Source of the DNA: Microbacterium sp. T32
Lineage (GTDB): Bacteria; Actinomycetota; Actinomycetes; Actinomycetales; Microbacteriaceae
DNA: 64,000 nucleotides
Assembly (NCBI RefSeq): GCF_001619615.1
Contig: NZ_LQQP01000001.1
Location: forward strand, 1 to 64,000
Direction: 5' to 3'
Shown here in pieces: positions 16,966-26,713 of this stretch. Each line of letters begins with the position of its first letter. The stretch's first letter is position 1. The notes under the pieces are model-generated. The model saw only the letters and a program-made list of their open reading frames with translations, searched no databases and was not told the origin of the DNA. Made by a program: the position numbers and the translations under genes.

Positions 16966-17000
16966 CCGATCGATGCGGTTCGCGGATCGCTGTTGGACGC
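16966..17000 (+). promoter_or_regulatory. Two-block promoter motif CCGATCG-N19-GTTGGACGC, copy 1
   Basis: CCGATCG (16966-16972) and GTTGGACGC (16992-17000) are separated by exactly 19 bp. The same two blocks with the same spacing precede the ABC operon at 18287-18321. In both cases GCTCCCGCGCG follows closely. The last base lies 31 bp before the start at 17031. It may be a promoter of an alternative sigma factor or a bipartite activator site. Confidence 0.55.
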
Positions 17001-17030
17001 GACCGCTCCCGCGCGCGGAGCATGGGGAGC

Positions 17031-18173
17031 ATGACTGCTTCCCCGACCCTCTCGCGCGTCGACCTCGACGCCCTCACCTCCGCCGTCGCCGAAACCGCCG
17101 AGCGCTACGACCGCTCGGGCGACTTCCCCGCCGAGGGTCTCGACGCCGTCCACCGGGCGGGCGTGTTCCAGGCTGTGATCGGCGCCCGCTTCGGCGGTGA
17201 CGAGGTCGACGCCCTCGAGCGCCTGCGGATCCTGCAGGCGATCGGTCGTGGCGACCCATCGGTCGCCCTCATCGTCGCGAACACGCTCGCGACCCACATC
17301 GCGCAGATCGACCGGGACGTGTGGCCCGCCCACCTGTACGAGCGGGTCATCGCCGAGACGGCCGAGCGTCCCGTCTCGATCAACACCGCGCGCGCCGAAC
17401 CCGAGCTCGGCGCCCCCGCCCGCGGCGGGCTCCCCGCGACCACCGTCCGGCGCACCGCGACCGGCTGGGCCCTCACGGGGCGGAAGGCCTACGTCACGGC
17501 CAGCACCGGCCTCGACTACCACCTCGTCTGGGCGAAGACCGACGACCCCGAGCCGCGCGTGGGCCACCTCATCGTCCGCGGAGACGCCCCCGGGATCACG
17601 ATCATTCCGACGTGGGACCACCTGGGGCTCCGCGCGAGTTCCACGCACGACGTCGTCTACGACGGCGTCGAGGCTCCCGCAGACCACTTCCTCGAGATCC
17701 CGTACACGGGGGTCTACCGCGACCCGGCCGCCCAGGCCAGCGCCCTCGGGCTCACGCACGCCGCCCTGTACGTGGGTGTCGCCCGTGCCGCGCAGGATTT
17801 CTTCACCCGCTTCGCCCACGACCGGGTCCCCGCCGGCCTCGGGCGGCCGATCGCGACGACGGAGCGCATCCAGACCGTCGCGGGCGAGATCGAGGCGCAG
17901 CTCGTCCAGGCCGAGACGCTCCTGTACGGCGTGACCGAGAAGGCGGTGGCCGGTGACCCGGACGCCGTCGCCCGTGTCCCGCTGGCGAAGGTCCTCATCG
18001 TCCGTTCGGCGATCGCCGCCGTCGAAGCGGCGGTCGCCGCGCTCGGCAATCCCGCCCTCAGCCGCCACAACCCCCTCGAGCGTCACCTGCGCGACGTGCT
18101 GTCCTCACGCGTGCACCCTCCCCAGGAGGACCAGGCGCTGCTCGGCGCGGGACGGAAGGTCCTCGGCGTCTGA
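17031..18173 (+). CDS. Acyl-CoA dehydrogenase-fold flavoprotein, SfnB/DszC-like
   Basis: A 380-aa flavoprotein with the three-domain acyl-CoA dehydrogenase fold: an N-terminal helical domain, a central beta domain (WALTGRKAYVTASTGLDY) and a C-terminal helical domain. The C-terminal NPLERHLRDVLSSRVHPPQ resembles the subgroup of SfnB and DszC, FMNH2-using monooxygenases found in organosulfur utilisation clusters, more than true beta-oxidation enzymes. An ATG at 17022 is an alternative start. It is followed by a terminator hairpin and the ABC operon with the same promoter motif. The substrate is unknown. Confidence 0.85.
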   Translation: MTASPTLSRVDLDALTSAVAETAERYDRSGDFPAEGLDAVHRAGVFQAVIGARFGGDEVDALERLRILQAIGRGDPSVALIVANTLATHIAQIDRDVWPAHLYERVIAETAERPVSINTARAEPELGAPARGGLPATTVRRTATGWALTGRKAYVTASTGLDYHLVWAKTDDPEPRVGHLIVRGDAPGITIIPTWDHLGLRASSTHDVVYDGVEAPADHFLEIPYTGVYRDPAAQASALGLTHAALYVGVARAAQDFFTRFAHDRVPAGLGRPIATTERIQTVAGEIEAQLVQAETLLYGVTEKAVAGDPDAVARVPLAKVLIVRSAIAAVEAAVAALGNPALSRHNPLERHLRDVLSSRVHPPQEDQALLGAGRKVLGV

Positions 18174-18234
18174 CGCAACACGGCGTCATCGGAGCCGACG
18201 CCCGCGCGGGCGCACCCCTGGCCCCGGAACCCTC

Positions 18235-18269
18235 GAAACCCCCGGAATCTCGCGGATCCCGGGGGTTTC
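18235..18269 (+). terminator. Intrinsic terminator-like hairpin after the SfnB-like gene
   Basis: A perfect 11-bp stem (GAAACCCCCGG with its complement, 18235-18245 and 18259-18269) encloses a 13-nt loop and ends in a TTTC flank. It separates the SfnB-like gene from the ABC operon, so the two are probably separate transcripts driven by matching promoters. Confidence 0.7.
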
Positions 18270-18286
18270 GGCATCCATCATCCGCA

Positions 18287-18321
18287 CCGATCGTTTCTCA
18301 TCCGCCCTCGTCGTTGGACGC
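18287..18321 (+). promoter_or_regulatory. Two-block promoter motif CCGATCG-N19-GTTGGACGC, copy 2
   Basis: CCGATCG (18287-18293) and GTTGGACGC (18313-18321) with exactly 19 bp between, matching the copy at 16966-17000 although the 19-bp spacer is unrelated. It lies 78 bp before the start of the substrate-binding protein gene, just after the terminator of the preceding gene, where the operon promoter is expected. Confidence 0.55.
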
Positions 18322-18399
18322 TCCCGCGCGGCCCGCTGAGACTCGCTGGAGAGTTCCCGACCGCGCCCGGCGGTCGGCCCCGATCAAGGAACACAGCCC

Positions 18400-20046
18400 A
18401 TGTCACCGCCCCTGAAGCGCCGACGGCGTGCCGCCCTCGGCGCCGCCCTCGCCCTGTCCCTGACCCTCCTCGCCGGATGCGCCGGCACGACCACCGCGGC
18501 CGCCCCCACGAGCGCCGCTCCCACCGAGGGCGGCGACGTCGTCTTCCTCATCAACTCGCTCGGGACGAGCTGGGTGCCCAACGAGAGCTCGATCTCCAGC
18601 TACCAGGGCAACATCTGGGGCCAGGTCACCGACAAGCTCGTCTACGTCGACGACAAGGGCGCCGTCTCACCCTGGATCGCCGAGAGCTGGGACCAGAACA
18701 CGGATGCCACCGAGTTCACGCTGCACCTGAAGGACGGTGTCACGTTCTCCGACGGCACGCCGCTGGACGCCGCCGCGGTCGTGGCGAACCTCGACTACTG
18801 GGCGTTCGGCAGCCCCGACAAGGGCATCGCGCCGATCGGCCTGTTCCCGAAGACCTACCAGAAGGCCACCGCGGTCGACGCGAAGACCGTGACGGTGACC
18901 TTCTCCGCATCGACCCTCGGGTTCATCCCGACCCTCGGGTACCACGGCTCGATCCTCGTCTCCCCGAAGACGCTCGCCCTGAGCAAGCAGGACCAGGGCA
19001 ACCTTGACAACTTCTCGGGCTCGGGTCCGTTCACGATCAAGAGCTGGGCCGACGGCGACGACGTCGTGCTCGAGAAGCGCGCCGACTACAACTGGGGCCC
19101 CGAAGCCCTCGGACACACGGGCCCGGCCTACCTCGACACGCTCACCTACAAGCAGGTCGCCGAGTCCAGCACCCGCATCGGCGCGCTGAGCGCGAACCAG
19201 GCGCAGGTCATCTACAACGTCCAGCCGAGCGAGATCGCGAGCCTCACCGACAAGGGGTTCGTCGCGGGCCTGCCGCGCTACCTCGGCTTCACGAACGGGT
19301 ACGCCGTCAACGTGCAGGCGGCACCGTTCGGCGACGTCAAGGTGCGCCAGGCGCTCCAGCACGGCATCGACCGCCAGCAGATCCTCGACACCGTCTACAC
19401 CGACGGCTGGGAGGCCGCGACGGGCTTCATCCAGAGCGGCGTCCCCGAGGCGACCGACCACTCGTCCGACTTCGCGTACGACCCGAAAGCGTCAGCCGCC
19501 CTCCTCGACGAGGCCGGCTGGGTCAAGGGCGCCGACGGCAAGCGCACCAAGGACGGGCAGCCCCTGGCCGTGACCCTCTACGCCAACCCGTACTTGGCGA
19601 CCTCGGCATCCATCGACGAACTCGTGTCGCAGCAGCTCGGCGACCTCGGCTTCGCCGTGACGGTGCAGACGTACGACGTGGCCACCTTCGGCGAGAAGGT
19701 CAAGGTCGGTGCCAACACGCCGCTGTACGAGGTCACCCGGTCCTTCATCGACGTGGGAACCGTCGCCGGCATCCTCACCGACGCCAACAAGGGCGAGAAC
19801 TGGTTCGGTCTCGGCCAGACGGACACGACGCTGAACGACCTGCGTGACCGCATCGCCCGCGCGACCGACAAGGACACCCGCGCCAAGGCGGTCGACGAGC
19901 TGCAGACGTACGTGCTCCAGCAGGGCCTGTTCGTGCCCATCACGCAGATCGTGCAGCGCATCTACGTCCAGAGCCCGAAGCTGCAGGGCGTCACGTACAA
20001 CGGCGTCGCGATCGCCGACTACGCGACCGCCTGGCTGCAGAAGTAG
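18400..20046 (+). CDS. ABC transporter substrate-binding lipoprotein, peptide/nickel/opine family (SBP_bac_5)
   Basis: A 548-aa exported lipoprotein. The signal peptide has the twin-basic start KRRRR, a hydrophobic core and a lipobox LAGC with C27 as the lipidated residue. A Thr/Ala/Pro linker follows, then the large DppA/OppA-type binding domain (TEFTLHLKDGVTFSDGTPLDAA, and VRQALQHGIDRQQI in the second lobe). It is the first gene of a seven- to eight-gene operon with two permeases, a fused ATPase and oxidoreductases. This family binds peptides, opines, nickel complexes or other small organics. Confidence 0.94.
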   Translation: MSPPLKRRRRAALGAALALSLTLLAGCAGTTTAAAPTSAAPTEGGDVVFLINSLGTSWVPNESSISSYQGNIWGQVTDKLVYVDDKGAVSPWIAESWDQNTDATEFTLHLKDGVTFSDGTPLDAAAVVANLDYWAFGSPDKGIAPIGLFPKTYQKATAVDAKTVTVTFSASTLGFIPTLGYHGSILVSPKTLALSKQDQGNLDNFSGSGPFTIKSWADGDDVVLEKRADYNWGPEALGHTGPAYLDTLTYKQVAESSTRIGALSANQAQVIYNVQPSEIASLTDKGFVAGLPRYLGFTNGYAVNVQAAPFGDVKVRQALQHGIDRQQILDTVYTDGWEAATGFIQSGVPEATDHSSDFAYDPKASAALLDEAGWVKGADGKRTKDGQPLAVTLYANPYLATSASIDELVSQQLGDLGFAVTVQTYDVATFGEKVKVGANTPLYEVTRSFIDVGTVAGILTDANKGENWFGLGQTDTTLNDLRDRIARATDKDTRAKAVDELQTYVLQQGLFVPITQIVQRIYVQSPKLQGVTYNGVAIADYATAWLQK

Positions 20047-20056
20047 GACGACCCCG

Positions 20057-21076
20057 ATGAACTCCGCCTATCCGGTCTTCGCGGCCAAGCGCCTCGGCCA
20101 AGCGGTCGTGGTGGTGCTGCTGGCCTACGTGCTGACCTTCGTGGTGATCAGCGTGCTCCCCGGCGATCCGCTGACGAGCACGCTGCGCAACCCCGAGAAC
20201 GGCTTCACCGAAGACCAGATCCAGAAGATGGTGGAGTTCTACGGACTGGACCGCCCGGTGTGGGTGCAGCTGGTCGAGGCGCTCGGGCGCTTCGTCCGCG
20301 GCGACCTGGGGATCTCGCTGAGGTCGAGCCAGCCGGTGGCCACCATCGTGGGAGACGCCCTGCCGTCGACGTTCGCTCTGGCGGCGTCGGCGCTGGGCGT
20401 CGCCCTGGTCCTCGCGTTCGCCGTCGCGTACGGCACCCAGGTGCTCCCGCGCCGGGCGGCGCAGCTGCTGCGCTCGGTTCCGGCCCTCTTCCTCTCGGTC
20501 CCGAACTTCGTCATCGGCCTGCTGCTGCTGAACGTCTTCGCGTTCCAGCTCAGCCTGTTCTCGGTGATCGACCCGGATGCCCCGGTCGCCACGTTCTTCG
20601 CGGCGGTGGCGCTCGGCATCCCGGTGTCGGCCCAGATCGCGCAGGTGCTCATCACCGGACTCGACCACGAGTTCGGCGAGGACTACGCGGTCGTCGCCTA
20701 CGCCCGGGGGCTCGGGCGGGCGCGGCTGTTCTTCGCGCACCTGCTCAAGCCCTCGGCGCTGCCGGTCGTCACGATCATCGCGCTCACCGTGGGCGAGCTG
20801 CTCGGCGGCGCCCTCATCACCGAGACGGTCTTCGGCCGGACGGGGATCGGCAGCGTCGTGCAGACGGCGGTGACGACGCAGGACCTGCCGGTGCTGCAAG
20901 CCGTCGTGGCGCTCGCCGCGGTCGTGTTCGTGGCCGTGAACCTCATCGCCGACCTCCTCTACCCCCTGCTCGACCCTCGCGTCTCGCTCTTCGCCCCGCG
21001 CCGCGCCGCCGTGCCGGCCCCGGCCGGGGACGAGGCCCGTCCCGAGAAGCTCTCCGAGAAAGCGAGCGTCCGATGA
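20057..21076 (+). CDS. ABC transporter permease, DppB-like
   Basis: A 339-aa inner-membrane permease with six or so transmembrane helices. The N-terminus has the DppB hallmark VVISVLPGDPLTSTLRNP. The C-terminal EAA-like coupling loop is YARGLGRARLFFAHLLKPSALP, followed by GGALITETVFGRTGIGS. ATG 20057 is 10 bp after the binding-protein stop. Its own stop overlaps the next start by 4 bp. It forms the channel with the following permease. Confidence 0.95.
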   Translation: MNSAYPVFAAKRLGQAVVVVLLAYVLTFVVISVLPGDPLTSTLRNPENGFTEDQIQKMVEFYGLDRPVWVQLVEALGRFVRGDLGISLRSSQPVATIVGDALPSTFALAASALGVALVLAFAVAYGTQVLPRRAAQLLRSVPALFLSVPNFVIGLLLLNVFAFQLSLFSVIDPDAPVATFFAAVALGIPVSAQIAQVLITGLDHEFGEDYAVVAYARGLGRARLFFAHLLKPSALPVVTIIALTVGELLGGALITETVFGRTGIGSVVQTAVTTQDLPVLQAVVALAAVVFVAVNLIADLLYPLLDPRVSLFAPRRAAVPAPAGDEARPEKLSEKASVR

Positions 21077-21921
21077 CCGCCGTCCTCTCACCCGTGCTCG
21101 CGGGCGCCGACTCCGCCGGACGTCGCCGGGGCGGCGTCCCCGTCGCCGTGGCGGTGGCGTTCCTCGTCATCCTCATCGCCACGGCGTGGGCCGTGGCCCC
21201 TTCTCTCTTCACCGGCTACGACCCCGCCGTCGGAGACACGAGCGAGAAACTCCTCGGGCCGAGTGCGGCGCACTGGTTCGGCACCGACAACCTCGGACGC
21301 GACCTCCTCGCGCGCATCATCTACGGCACGCGCTCCTCGGTGCTGAGCGCGTTGGTGGCCGTGGGCATCGCCGTCGTCGTCGGCGGTCTGCTCGGACTCG
21401 TCGCCGGGTTCTTCGGCGGGCTGGTCGACGTCGTCACGGCGCGCGTCGTGGACGTGCTGCTGGCGATCCCGAGCTTCCTCCTCGCGGTCGTGGTCGTGAG
21501 CTCGCTGGGCTTCGAGACCATCAACGCCGCCATCGCCACCGGCGTCTCGGCCGTGGCGGTCTTCGCCCGCGTGATGCGGTCGGAAGCGTTGAAGGTCCGC
21601 GGCACCGTGTACGTCGAGGCCGCACAGCTGCAGGGTGGCTCGCGGTGGCACGTGCTGCTCACGCACGTCCTCCCCAACGCCTCGCGGTCCGTGCTGTCGC
21701 TCGCCGTGCTGCAGTTCGGGGTGTCGATCCTCGTCATCGCGGGGCTCGCCTTCCTCGGCTACGGCGACCCGCCCCCGGCATCCGACTGGGGACTGCTCGT
21801 GTCGGCGGGCAAGGACTACCTCGTGTCGAGCCCGTGGCTCGTCTACGCCCCGTCGGCGGTCATCGTCGCCGTCGTGCTCTCGATCAACCGGGTCAGCCGC
21901 TGGCTGCGAGCGAAGGACTGA
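21073..21921 (+). CDS. ABC transporter permease, DppC-like
   Basis: A 282-aa permease. After one N-terminal helix it has the DppC family landmark HWFGTDNLGRDLLARIIYGTR. The coupling loop follows (YVEAAQLQGGSRWHVLLTHVLPNA), with helices around it. It is translationally coupled to the DppB-like gene by ATGA. Together with the two-domain ATPase it makes a complete importer. Confidence 0.95.
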   Translation: MTAVLSPVLAGADSAGRRRGGVPVAVAVAFLVILIATAWAVAPSLFTGYDPAVGDTSEKLLGPSAAHWFGTDNLGRDLLARIIYGTRSSVLSALVAVGIAVVVGGLLGLVAGFFGGLVDVVTARVVDVLLAIPSFLLAVVVVSSLGFETINAAIATGVSAVAVFARVMRSEALKVRGTVYVEAAQLQGGSRWHVLLTHVLPNASRSVLSLAVLQFGVSILVIAGLAFLGYGDPPPASDWGLLVSAGKDYLVSSPWLVYAPSAVIVAVVLSINRVSRWLRAKD

Positions 21922-21925
21922 AGCC

Positions 21926-23545
21926 GTGACCGAACCCCTCCTCTCCGTTCGCGACCTGTCGGTGTCGTACGGCGGGCGTCGCGTCGTCAGCGACGTGTCG
22001 TTCGACCTGCAGCGCGGCCGCAGTCTCGCCCTCATCGGCGAGTCCGGCTCCGGCAAATCGACCATCGCGAAGGCCGTGCTGCGTCTGCTCCCGCGCGACT
22101 CCGGTCGCGCCGAGGGGCGCGTGCTGCTCGAGGGCGACGACGTTCTCGCGCTCTCGCTCGCCCGGTTCCGTCCGCTGCGCGGGCGCCGGCTCGGCTTCGT
22201 GCCCCAGGATCCGGCATCCGCCCTCAACCCCGTCCGCACGATCGGCTCGCAGGCCCACGAGGCCGCCGCCCTCACCGGGGAACGGGATGCCGCGCGCCGC
22301 CGGGCCGCCATCCTCGACGTGTTCGCACGCGTGGGACTCGCCGACCCCGAGCGGGTGTACCGTTCGTACCCGCATCAGCTCTCCGGCGGCATGCTCCAGC
22401 GCGTGCTCATCGGGCTCGCCGTGCTGCCGCAACCCGCGCTGCTGGTCGCCGACGAGCCCACGAGCGCCCTCGACGTGACGATCCAGAAGCGGATCCTCGA
22501 TCTCCTCACCGAGCTGCGGACGTCTCTCGGCATCGGTCTGCTCCTCATCACGCACGACCTGGCCCTCGCCGCCGAGCGCGCCGACGACCTCGTCGTGCTG
22601 CGGGACGGCGTCATCCAGGAGTCGGGGCCCGTGGCCGAGGTCTTCACGGCCCCGCGCTCGGAGTACGCCGCCGCGCTGCGTGCCGACGTCCCCGCCCTGT
22701 CGCCCGATCGCTACCGCGCCGTCCTCGCCGGGCGCCGCATCGATCCGGCCCGCCCCGCGGTGCGGGTGTCGGACGTCGTGAAGACGTTCCGCGTCGGCGG
22801 GGAGGAGCTGCGCGCCGTCGACGACGTCTCGTTCGAGGTCGCGGCCGGCAGTACGCACGCGCTCGTGGGCGAGTCCGGCTCGGGCAAGACGACGACCGTG
22901 CGGCTCCTCCTGGGGCTCGAGACCCCGGATGCCGGTGACCTCCGCGTCGCGGGAGAGCCGGTGCACGGGCGGTCCCGCGCGGACCTCCGCGCGGTGCGGC
23001 GCCACTTGCAGCTGGTGTACCAGAACCCGTTCACGTCGCTCGACCCGTCGTGGCACGTCGAGACCCTCGTCCGCGAGCCGCTCGACCGGTACCGCGTCGG
23101 CGACCGGCGCGAGCGACGCGAAGCAGCCCGTGCGGCGCTGACCGCCGTAGGCCTGCGCGAGCACCTGTGGGGTCGCCGCGCCGCCGCGCTCTCGGGCGGT
23201 CAGCGCCAGCGCGTCGCGATCGCCCGCGCTCTCGTCCTCGAACCCGACGTGCTCGTGCTCGACGAGCCGACGAGCGCGCTCGACGTCACGGTGCAGGCCG
23301 AGATCCTCGATGTGCTGGCACGACTGCAGGTCGAGCGGGGGCTCACCTACCTGTTCGTGTCGCACGATCTCGCGCTCGTGCGGCAGATCGCCGACACCGT
23401 CACGGTGCTCCGTCACGGCCGCGTCGTGGAGCACGGCGCCGCGGCCGAGGTGCTCGAGAACCCGCAGCACCCGTACACCCGCTCTCTCGTCGCCGCGGTC
23501 CCCGACCCGAGCGGCATCCGACCCGCCGTGCCCGTCACGGTCTGA
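21926..23545 (+). CDS. Fused dipeptide-type ABC transporter ATPase (DppD-DppF fusion)
   Basis: A 539-aa protein with two full nucleotide-binding domains. Domain 1 has Walker A GESGSGKST (K44), signature LSGGMLQR, Walker B LLVADEPTSALD and ITHD. Domain 2 has Walker A GESGSGKTT, signature LSGGQRQRVAIARAL, Walker B LVLDEPTSALD and VSHD, and ends with the family tail HPYTRSLVAAVP. Normal systems encode the halves separately; fused forms are common in actinobacteria. The start is GTG 21926, 4 bp after the permease stop. Confidence 0.95.
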   Translation: MTEPLLSVRDLSVSYGGRRVVSDVSFDLQRGRSLALIGESGSGKSTIAKAVLRLLPRDSGRAEGRVLLEGDDVLALSLARFRPLRGRRLGFVPQDPASALNPVRTIGSQAHEAAALTGERDAARRRAAILDVFARVGLADPERVYRSYPHQLSGGMLQRVLIGLAVLPQPALLVADEPTSALDVTIQKRILDLLTELRTSLGIGLLLITHDLALAAERADDLVVLRDGVIQESGPVAEVFTAPRSEYAAALRADVPALSPDRYRAVLAGRRIDPARPAVRVSDVVKTFRVGGEELRAVDDVSFEVAAGSTHALVGESGSGKTTTVRLLLGLETPDAGDLRVAGEPVHGRSRADLRAVRRHLQLVYQNPFTSLDPSWHVETLVREPLDRYRVGDRRERREAARAALTAVGLREHLWGRRAAALSGGQRQRVAIARALVLEPDVLVLDEPTSALDVTVQAEILDVLARLQVERGLTYLFVSHDLALVRQIADTVTVLRHGRVVEHGAAAEVLENPQHPYTRSLVAAVPDPSGIRPAVPVTV

Positions 23546-23575
23546 ACCCTTCGCTCCCGCGAGAAAGGAACTCTC

Positions 23576-24688
23576 ATGCCCGTCGAATTCGTCAACATGG
23601 TCGGCAGCCGCCCCCCGGGGTCCGTCGCTCCGGGCGGCAACACCTTCACCACGCCCATCGACGTGGACTGGCTCCGCCACTACGCCCGCACGATCGAGGC
23701 GTACGGCTTCGACTACACGCTCATCCCGTACGCCTCGGCCAGCGCCGACCAGTACGCCCTGTCCGCCACGGTCCTCGCCGCGACCCAGAAGCTGAAGACC
23801 GTCGTCGCGGTGCGCCCGAACTCGGCGTTCCCGACGGTGGCCGCACAGGGGCTGTCGACCCTCGACCAGCTCTCCGGCGGTCGCGCGCTCATCCACATCA
23901 TCTCGGGCGGCAGTGACGACGAGCAGGCGCGGCAGGGCGACTACCTCGACAAGGAGGCGCGTTACCGCCGTTCGTCCGAGTTCATCCAGCTGCTACGGCG
24001 CGTGTGGACGGAGAAGGCGCCGTTCTCGCACGAGGGCGAGTTCTACCGCTTCGACGACTTCGGCCCCGGCTACCAGACGTTCTCCGGCGGTGCCCTCCCG
24101 GTGTCGCTCGGCGGCTCGAGCGAGTTCGCCTACGCGTCGGGCGGGGCGCACGCAGACATCTTCGCCCTGTGGGGCGAGCCGCTGGCGCAGACGGCCGAGC
24201 AGATCGACCGCGTCTACGCGCACGCTCGCGCCGCGGGGCGCACCGACCGCCTCCGGTTCTGGGTCACGTTCCGCCCCGTGGTCGCGGCCACCGACGCGCT
24301 CGCGCGCGAGAAGGCCCGTGGCATCCTCGAGGCCGCCCGTCCGTTCTACGAGAAGGTGCAGGACCTCAACCGCACGAACATCGGCTCCGTGCGGCTGCGC
24401 GAGATCTCGGAGCAGGCAGAGGAGCACGACGGCGGGGTCCTGTGGACGCCGCGCGGTGTCGCCGGATCGGGCGGCGCGTCGTCGCTCCTGGTCGGTTCGC
24501 CCGAGACGGTGGCGGAGGCCATCGTCCGGTACGTCGAACTCGGCGCCGACATCGTGTCGCTGCCGACCCTCGGCGACCTGAACGACGCGGTGGATGCCGG
24601 TCGCCTGGTGATCCCGCTCGTGCGCGAAGAGGTCGCGCGCCGCGGCATCGACCCCGAGATCGTGTTCGGGCGACGGAACGTCGCGTGA
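23576..24688 (+). CDS. LLM-class flavin-dependent monooxygenase, SsuD-like
   Basis: A 370-aa luciferase-like TIM-barrel enzyme of the alkanesulfonate monooxygenase (SsuD) type by length and by the segments VRPNSAFPTVAAQGLSTLDQ and GGRALIHIISGGSDDE. SsuD uses reduced FMN and O2 to release sulfite from alkanesulfonates; relatives attack other C-S or C-N bonds. A good Shine-Dalgarno (AAAGGAA) precedes ATG 23576. The stop overlaps the next gene by 4 bp. No flavin reductase gene is in the island, so FMNH2 must come from elsewhere. Confidence 0.9.
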   Translation: MPVEFVNMVGSRPPGSVAPGGNTFTTPIDVDWLRHYARTIEAYGFDYTLIPYASASADQYALSATVLAATQKLKTVVAVRPNSAFPTVAAQGLSTLDQLSGGRALIHIISGGSDDEQARQGDYLDKEARYRRSSEFIQLLRRVWTEKAPFSHEGEFYRFDDFGPGYQTFSGGALPVSLGGSSEFAYASGGAHADIFALWGEPLAQTAEQIDRVYAHARAAGRTDRLRFWVTFRPVVAATDALAREKARGILEAARPFYEKVQDLNRTNIGSVRLREISEQAEEHDGGVLWTPRGVAGSGGASSLLVGSPETVAEAIVRYVELGADIVSLPTLGDLNDAVDAGRLVIPLVREEVARRGIDPEIVFGRRNVA

Positions 24689-25671
24689 CCGGCCGCCGAC
24701 TGATCGTCGGCGCGGGTGCGCTCGGGGCCCTGCTGTCTGCCCAGTGGCAGGCGGCGGGGCTCCCGGCCGTGCTCGTCGCCCGGGGCGCTGCGCTCGACGT
24801 CATCCGCGAGCGGGGCGTGACCGTCCGCCGCCCGCGAGGTGACGAGACGGTCCGGGTCGACGTCGTCGGGTCTATCGACGAGGCCGAGCCGGCCGAGGGC
24901 GACTCCGTGGTGCTCGCCGTCAAGGCGCAGGATGCCGAGCAGGCGTTGGCCGCGATCGCGTGGAGGCCGCTGAGCGGCGGCGGAGCGGTGGCAGACCTCC
25001 CGGTCGTCACGCTCCAGAACGGACTGTCCGCGGAGGCGATCGCCGCCCGGCGGTCGGCCGCCGTGGTCGGCGTGTCCGTCGGGATCGCCGCGAGCCACCT
25101 GCGTCCGGGCGAGGTCGTCTCGCCCTCGTGGCCGACGATCGGGGTCGCGCGCGTGGGCGCGGCGACGGTCGCGGGTGCGCCCCTCGAAGCGGGGGTGCGC
25201 GGCGACCTCGCCGTTGCAGGCTTCGACGCGACGCTCGTCGACGACATCGCCGCCACGAAACGGCGCAAGCTCCTCGGCAACCTGCGCAACGTCGTCGAGG
25301 TCTTCGCCGTTGACGCGGAAGAGCGGGATGCCGCCACCGACGCGCTGCGGCGCGAAGCGGAGGCGCTCTTCGCGCGGCTCGACCTGGCCGTCGCCCCCGC
25401 CGAGCAGGGGTTCCTCCCCATCGACGACGTCCCCGGTCACGTGCCCGGACGCCTGTCGACGTGGCAGAGCCTCGAGCGCGGGACGAGCGTCGAGAGCGAC
25501 TACCTCGTCGGCGACCTCGTGCTGCTCGCCCGCCAGGCGGGGGGAACGGTGCCGTTGGCCGAGGCGATCCAGCGCGCCCTCGGCATCCTGGCCGCGCGCG
25601 GCGACCGTCCCGGGAGCGTGCCCCTGCCGGCCGAGGTCGCCCACGCCGCCCGGACGGGGGTGGCCTCGTGA
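24685..25671 (+). CDS. Ketopantoate reductase-like (PanE/ApbA family) oxidoreductase
   Basis: A 328-aa NAD(P)-dependent enzyme. The Rossmann motif GAGALG (residues 9-14) opens the protein. The conserved VLAVKAQDAEQAL and VTLQNGLSAEA segments and the catalytic-lysine region ATKRRKLLGNLRN are those of PanE/ApbA. In this operon it is more likely to reduce a 2-oxo acid produced from the imported compound than to make pantoate. GTG 24685 overlaps the previous stop (GTGA), and its own stop overlaps the next GTG. Confidence 0.85.
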   Translation: MTGRRLIVGAGALGALLSAQWQAAGLPAVLVARGAALDVIRERGVTVRRPRGDETVRVDVVGSIDEAEPAEGDSVVLAVKAQDAEQALAAIAWRPLSGGGAVADLPVVTLQNGLSAEAIAARRSAAVVGVSVGIAASHLRPGEVVSPSWPTIGVARVGAATVAGAPLEAGVRGDLAVAGFDATLVDDIAATKRRKLLGNLRNVVEVFAVDAEERDAATDALRREAEALFARLDLAVAPAEQGFLPIDDVPGHVPGRLSTWQSLERGTSVESDYLVGDLVLLARQAGGTVPLAEAIQRALGILAARGDRPGSVPLPAEVAHAARTGVAS

Positions 25672-26713
25672 GCGCCCCCACGGTCTCGGTGCCGTCCGTG
25701 GGCACGTCGGCCCGCGAGCTGAACATCGGCTTCCACACCCGCGTCCCGTTCGCGTCGGGGCGTGCGGCGGAGGGCCTCCGCGACGGCATCACGCTGTTCC
25801 GTGAGGCCGAGGACCTGGGCTTCGACCGCGGCTGGGTGTACCAGCGGCACTTCGACAACTACCTGGCGGCGCCGCTGGTGTTCCTGCCGGTCGTCGCCCA
25901 GCACACCGCCCGCATCGGACTCGGCACCGCCATCATCGGCATCCGGTACGAAGACCCGATCCTGCTGGCCGAGGCCGCCTCCACCGCCGACCACCTCAGC
26001 GGTGGCCGGTTGGAACTCGGGTTCGGAACCGGGCTCGGGGGATTCGATCGCGCGTTCGGACAGGAGCCGAACGACGGACGTCAGCAGTCCCTCACCCGAC
26101 TGGATGCCTTCCTCCGAGCGCTGCGCGGCGAAGCCGTCGGAACGGCGCCCAACGGCGATCCCCTCACCGTGCGCGGCGCGAGCACCGACCTGCTCGCGCG
26201 CACCTGGTACGGCGCGGGCTCGGTCGCCTCGGCCGAGCGGGTCGGGCAGCGCGGGATCAACCTCATGCTCAGCACGATCCTGACCGGCGACATCGCCGAG
26301 TACGAGGCCGAGCAGCGTGCGGCCATCGAGGTCTTCCGTGCCCTCCACCCCAGCGTCGAGCGCGCGCGAGTCTCGGTGAGCCGGTCGATCCTGCCGACCA
26401 CGTCGCCCGAGCGGGCGCGCCGCTACGCCGCGTACGACGCCGATCGGCGCGCGAACGGTCCCGCCGCGTCGCGGCTGCGGGGTGCGGTCGCCCCGACGGC
26501 GGCTCCGCCCGGCGCGTACACGATGAGTCCCGTCATCCACGGCGATCCGTCGGCAGTCATCGATACACTGCTCGCCGACCCGGCGGTCGCCGAGGCGGAC
26601 GACCTCATCGCGTTCCTGCCGCCCGAGTTCGCGCTCGCCGAGAGCACGCGCGTGCTCGAGGAGATCGCCGAGCACGTCCTTCCCGCCCTCCGCGCCGAAC
26701 GAAAGGTCCCCGC

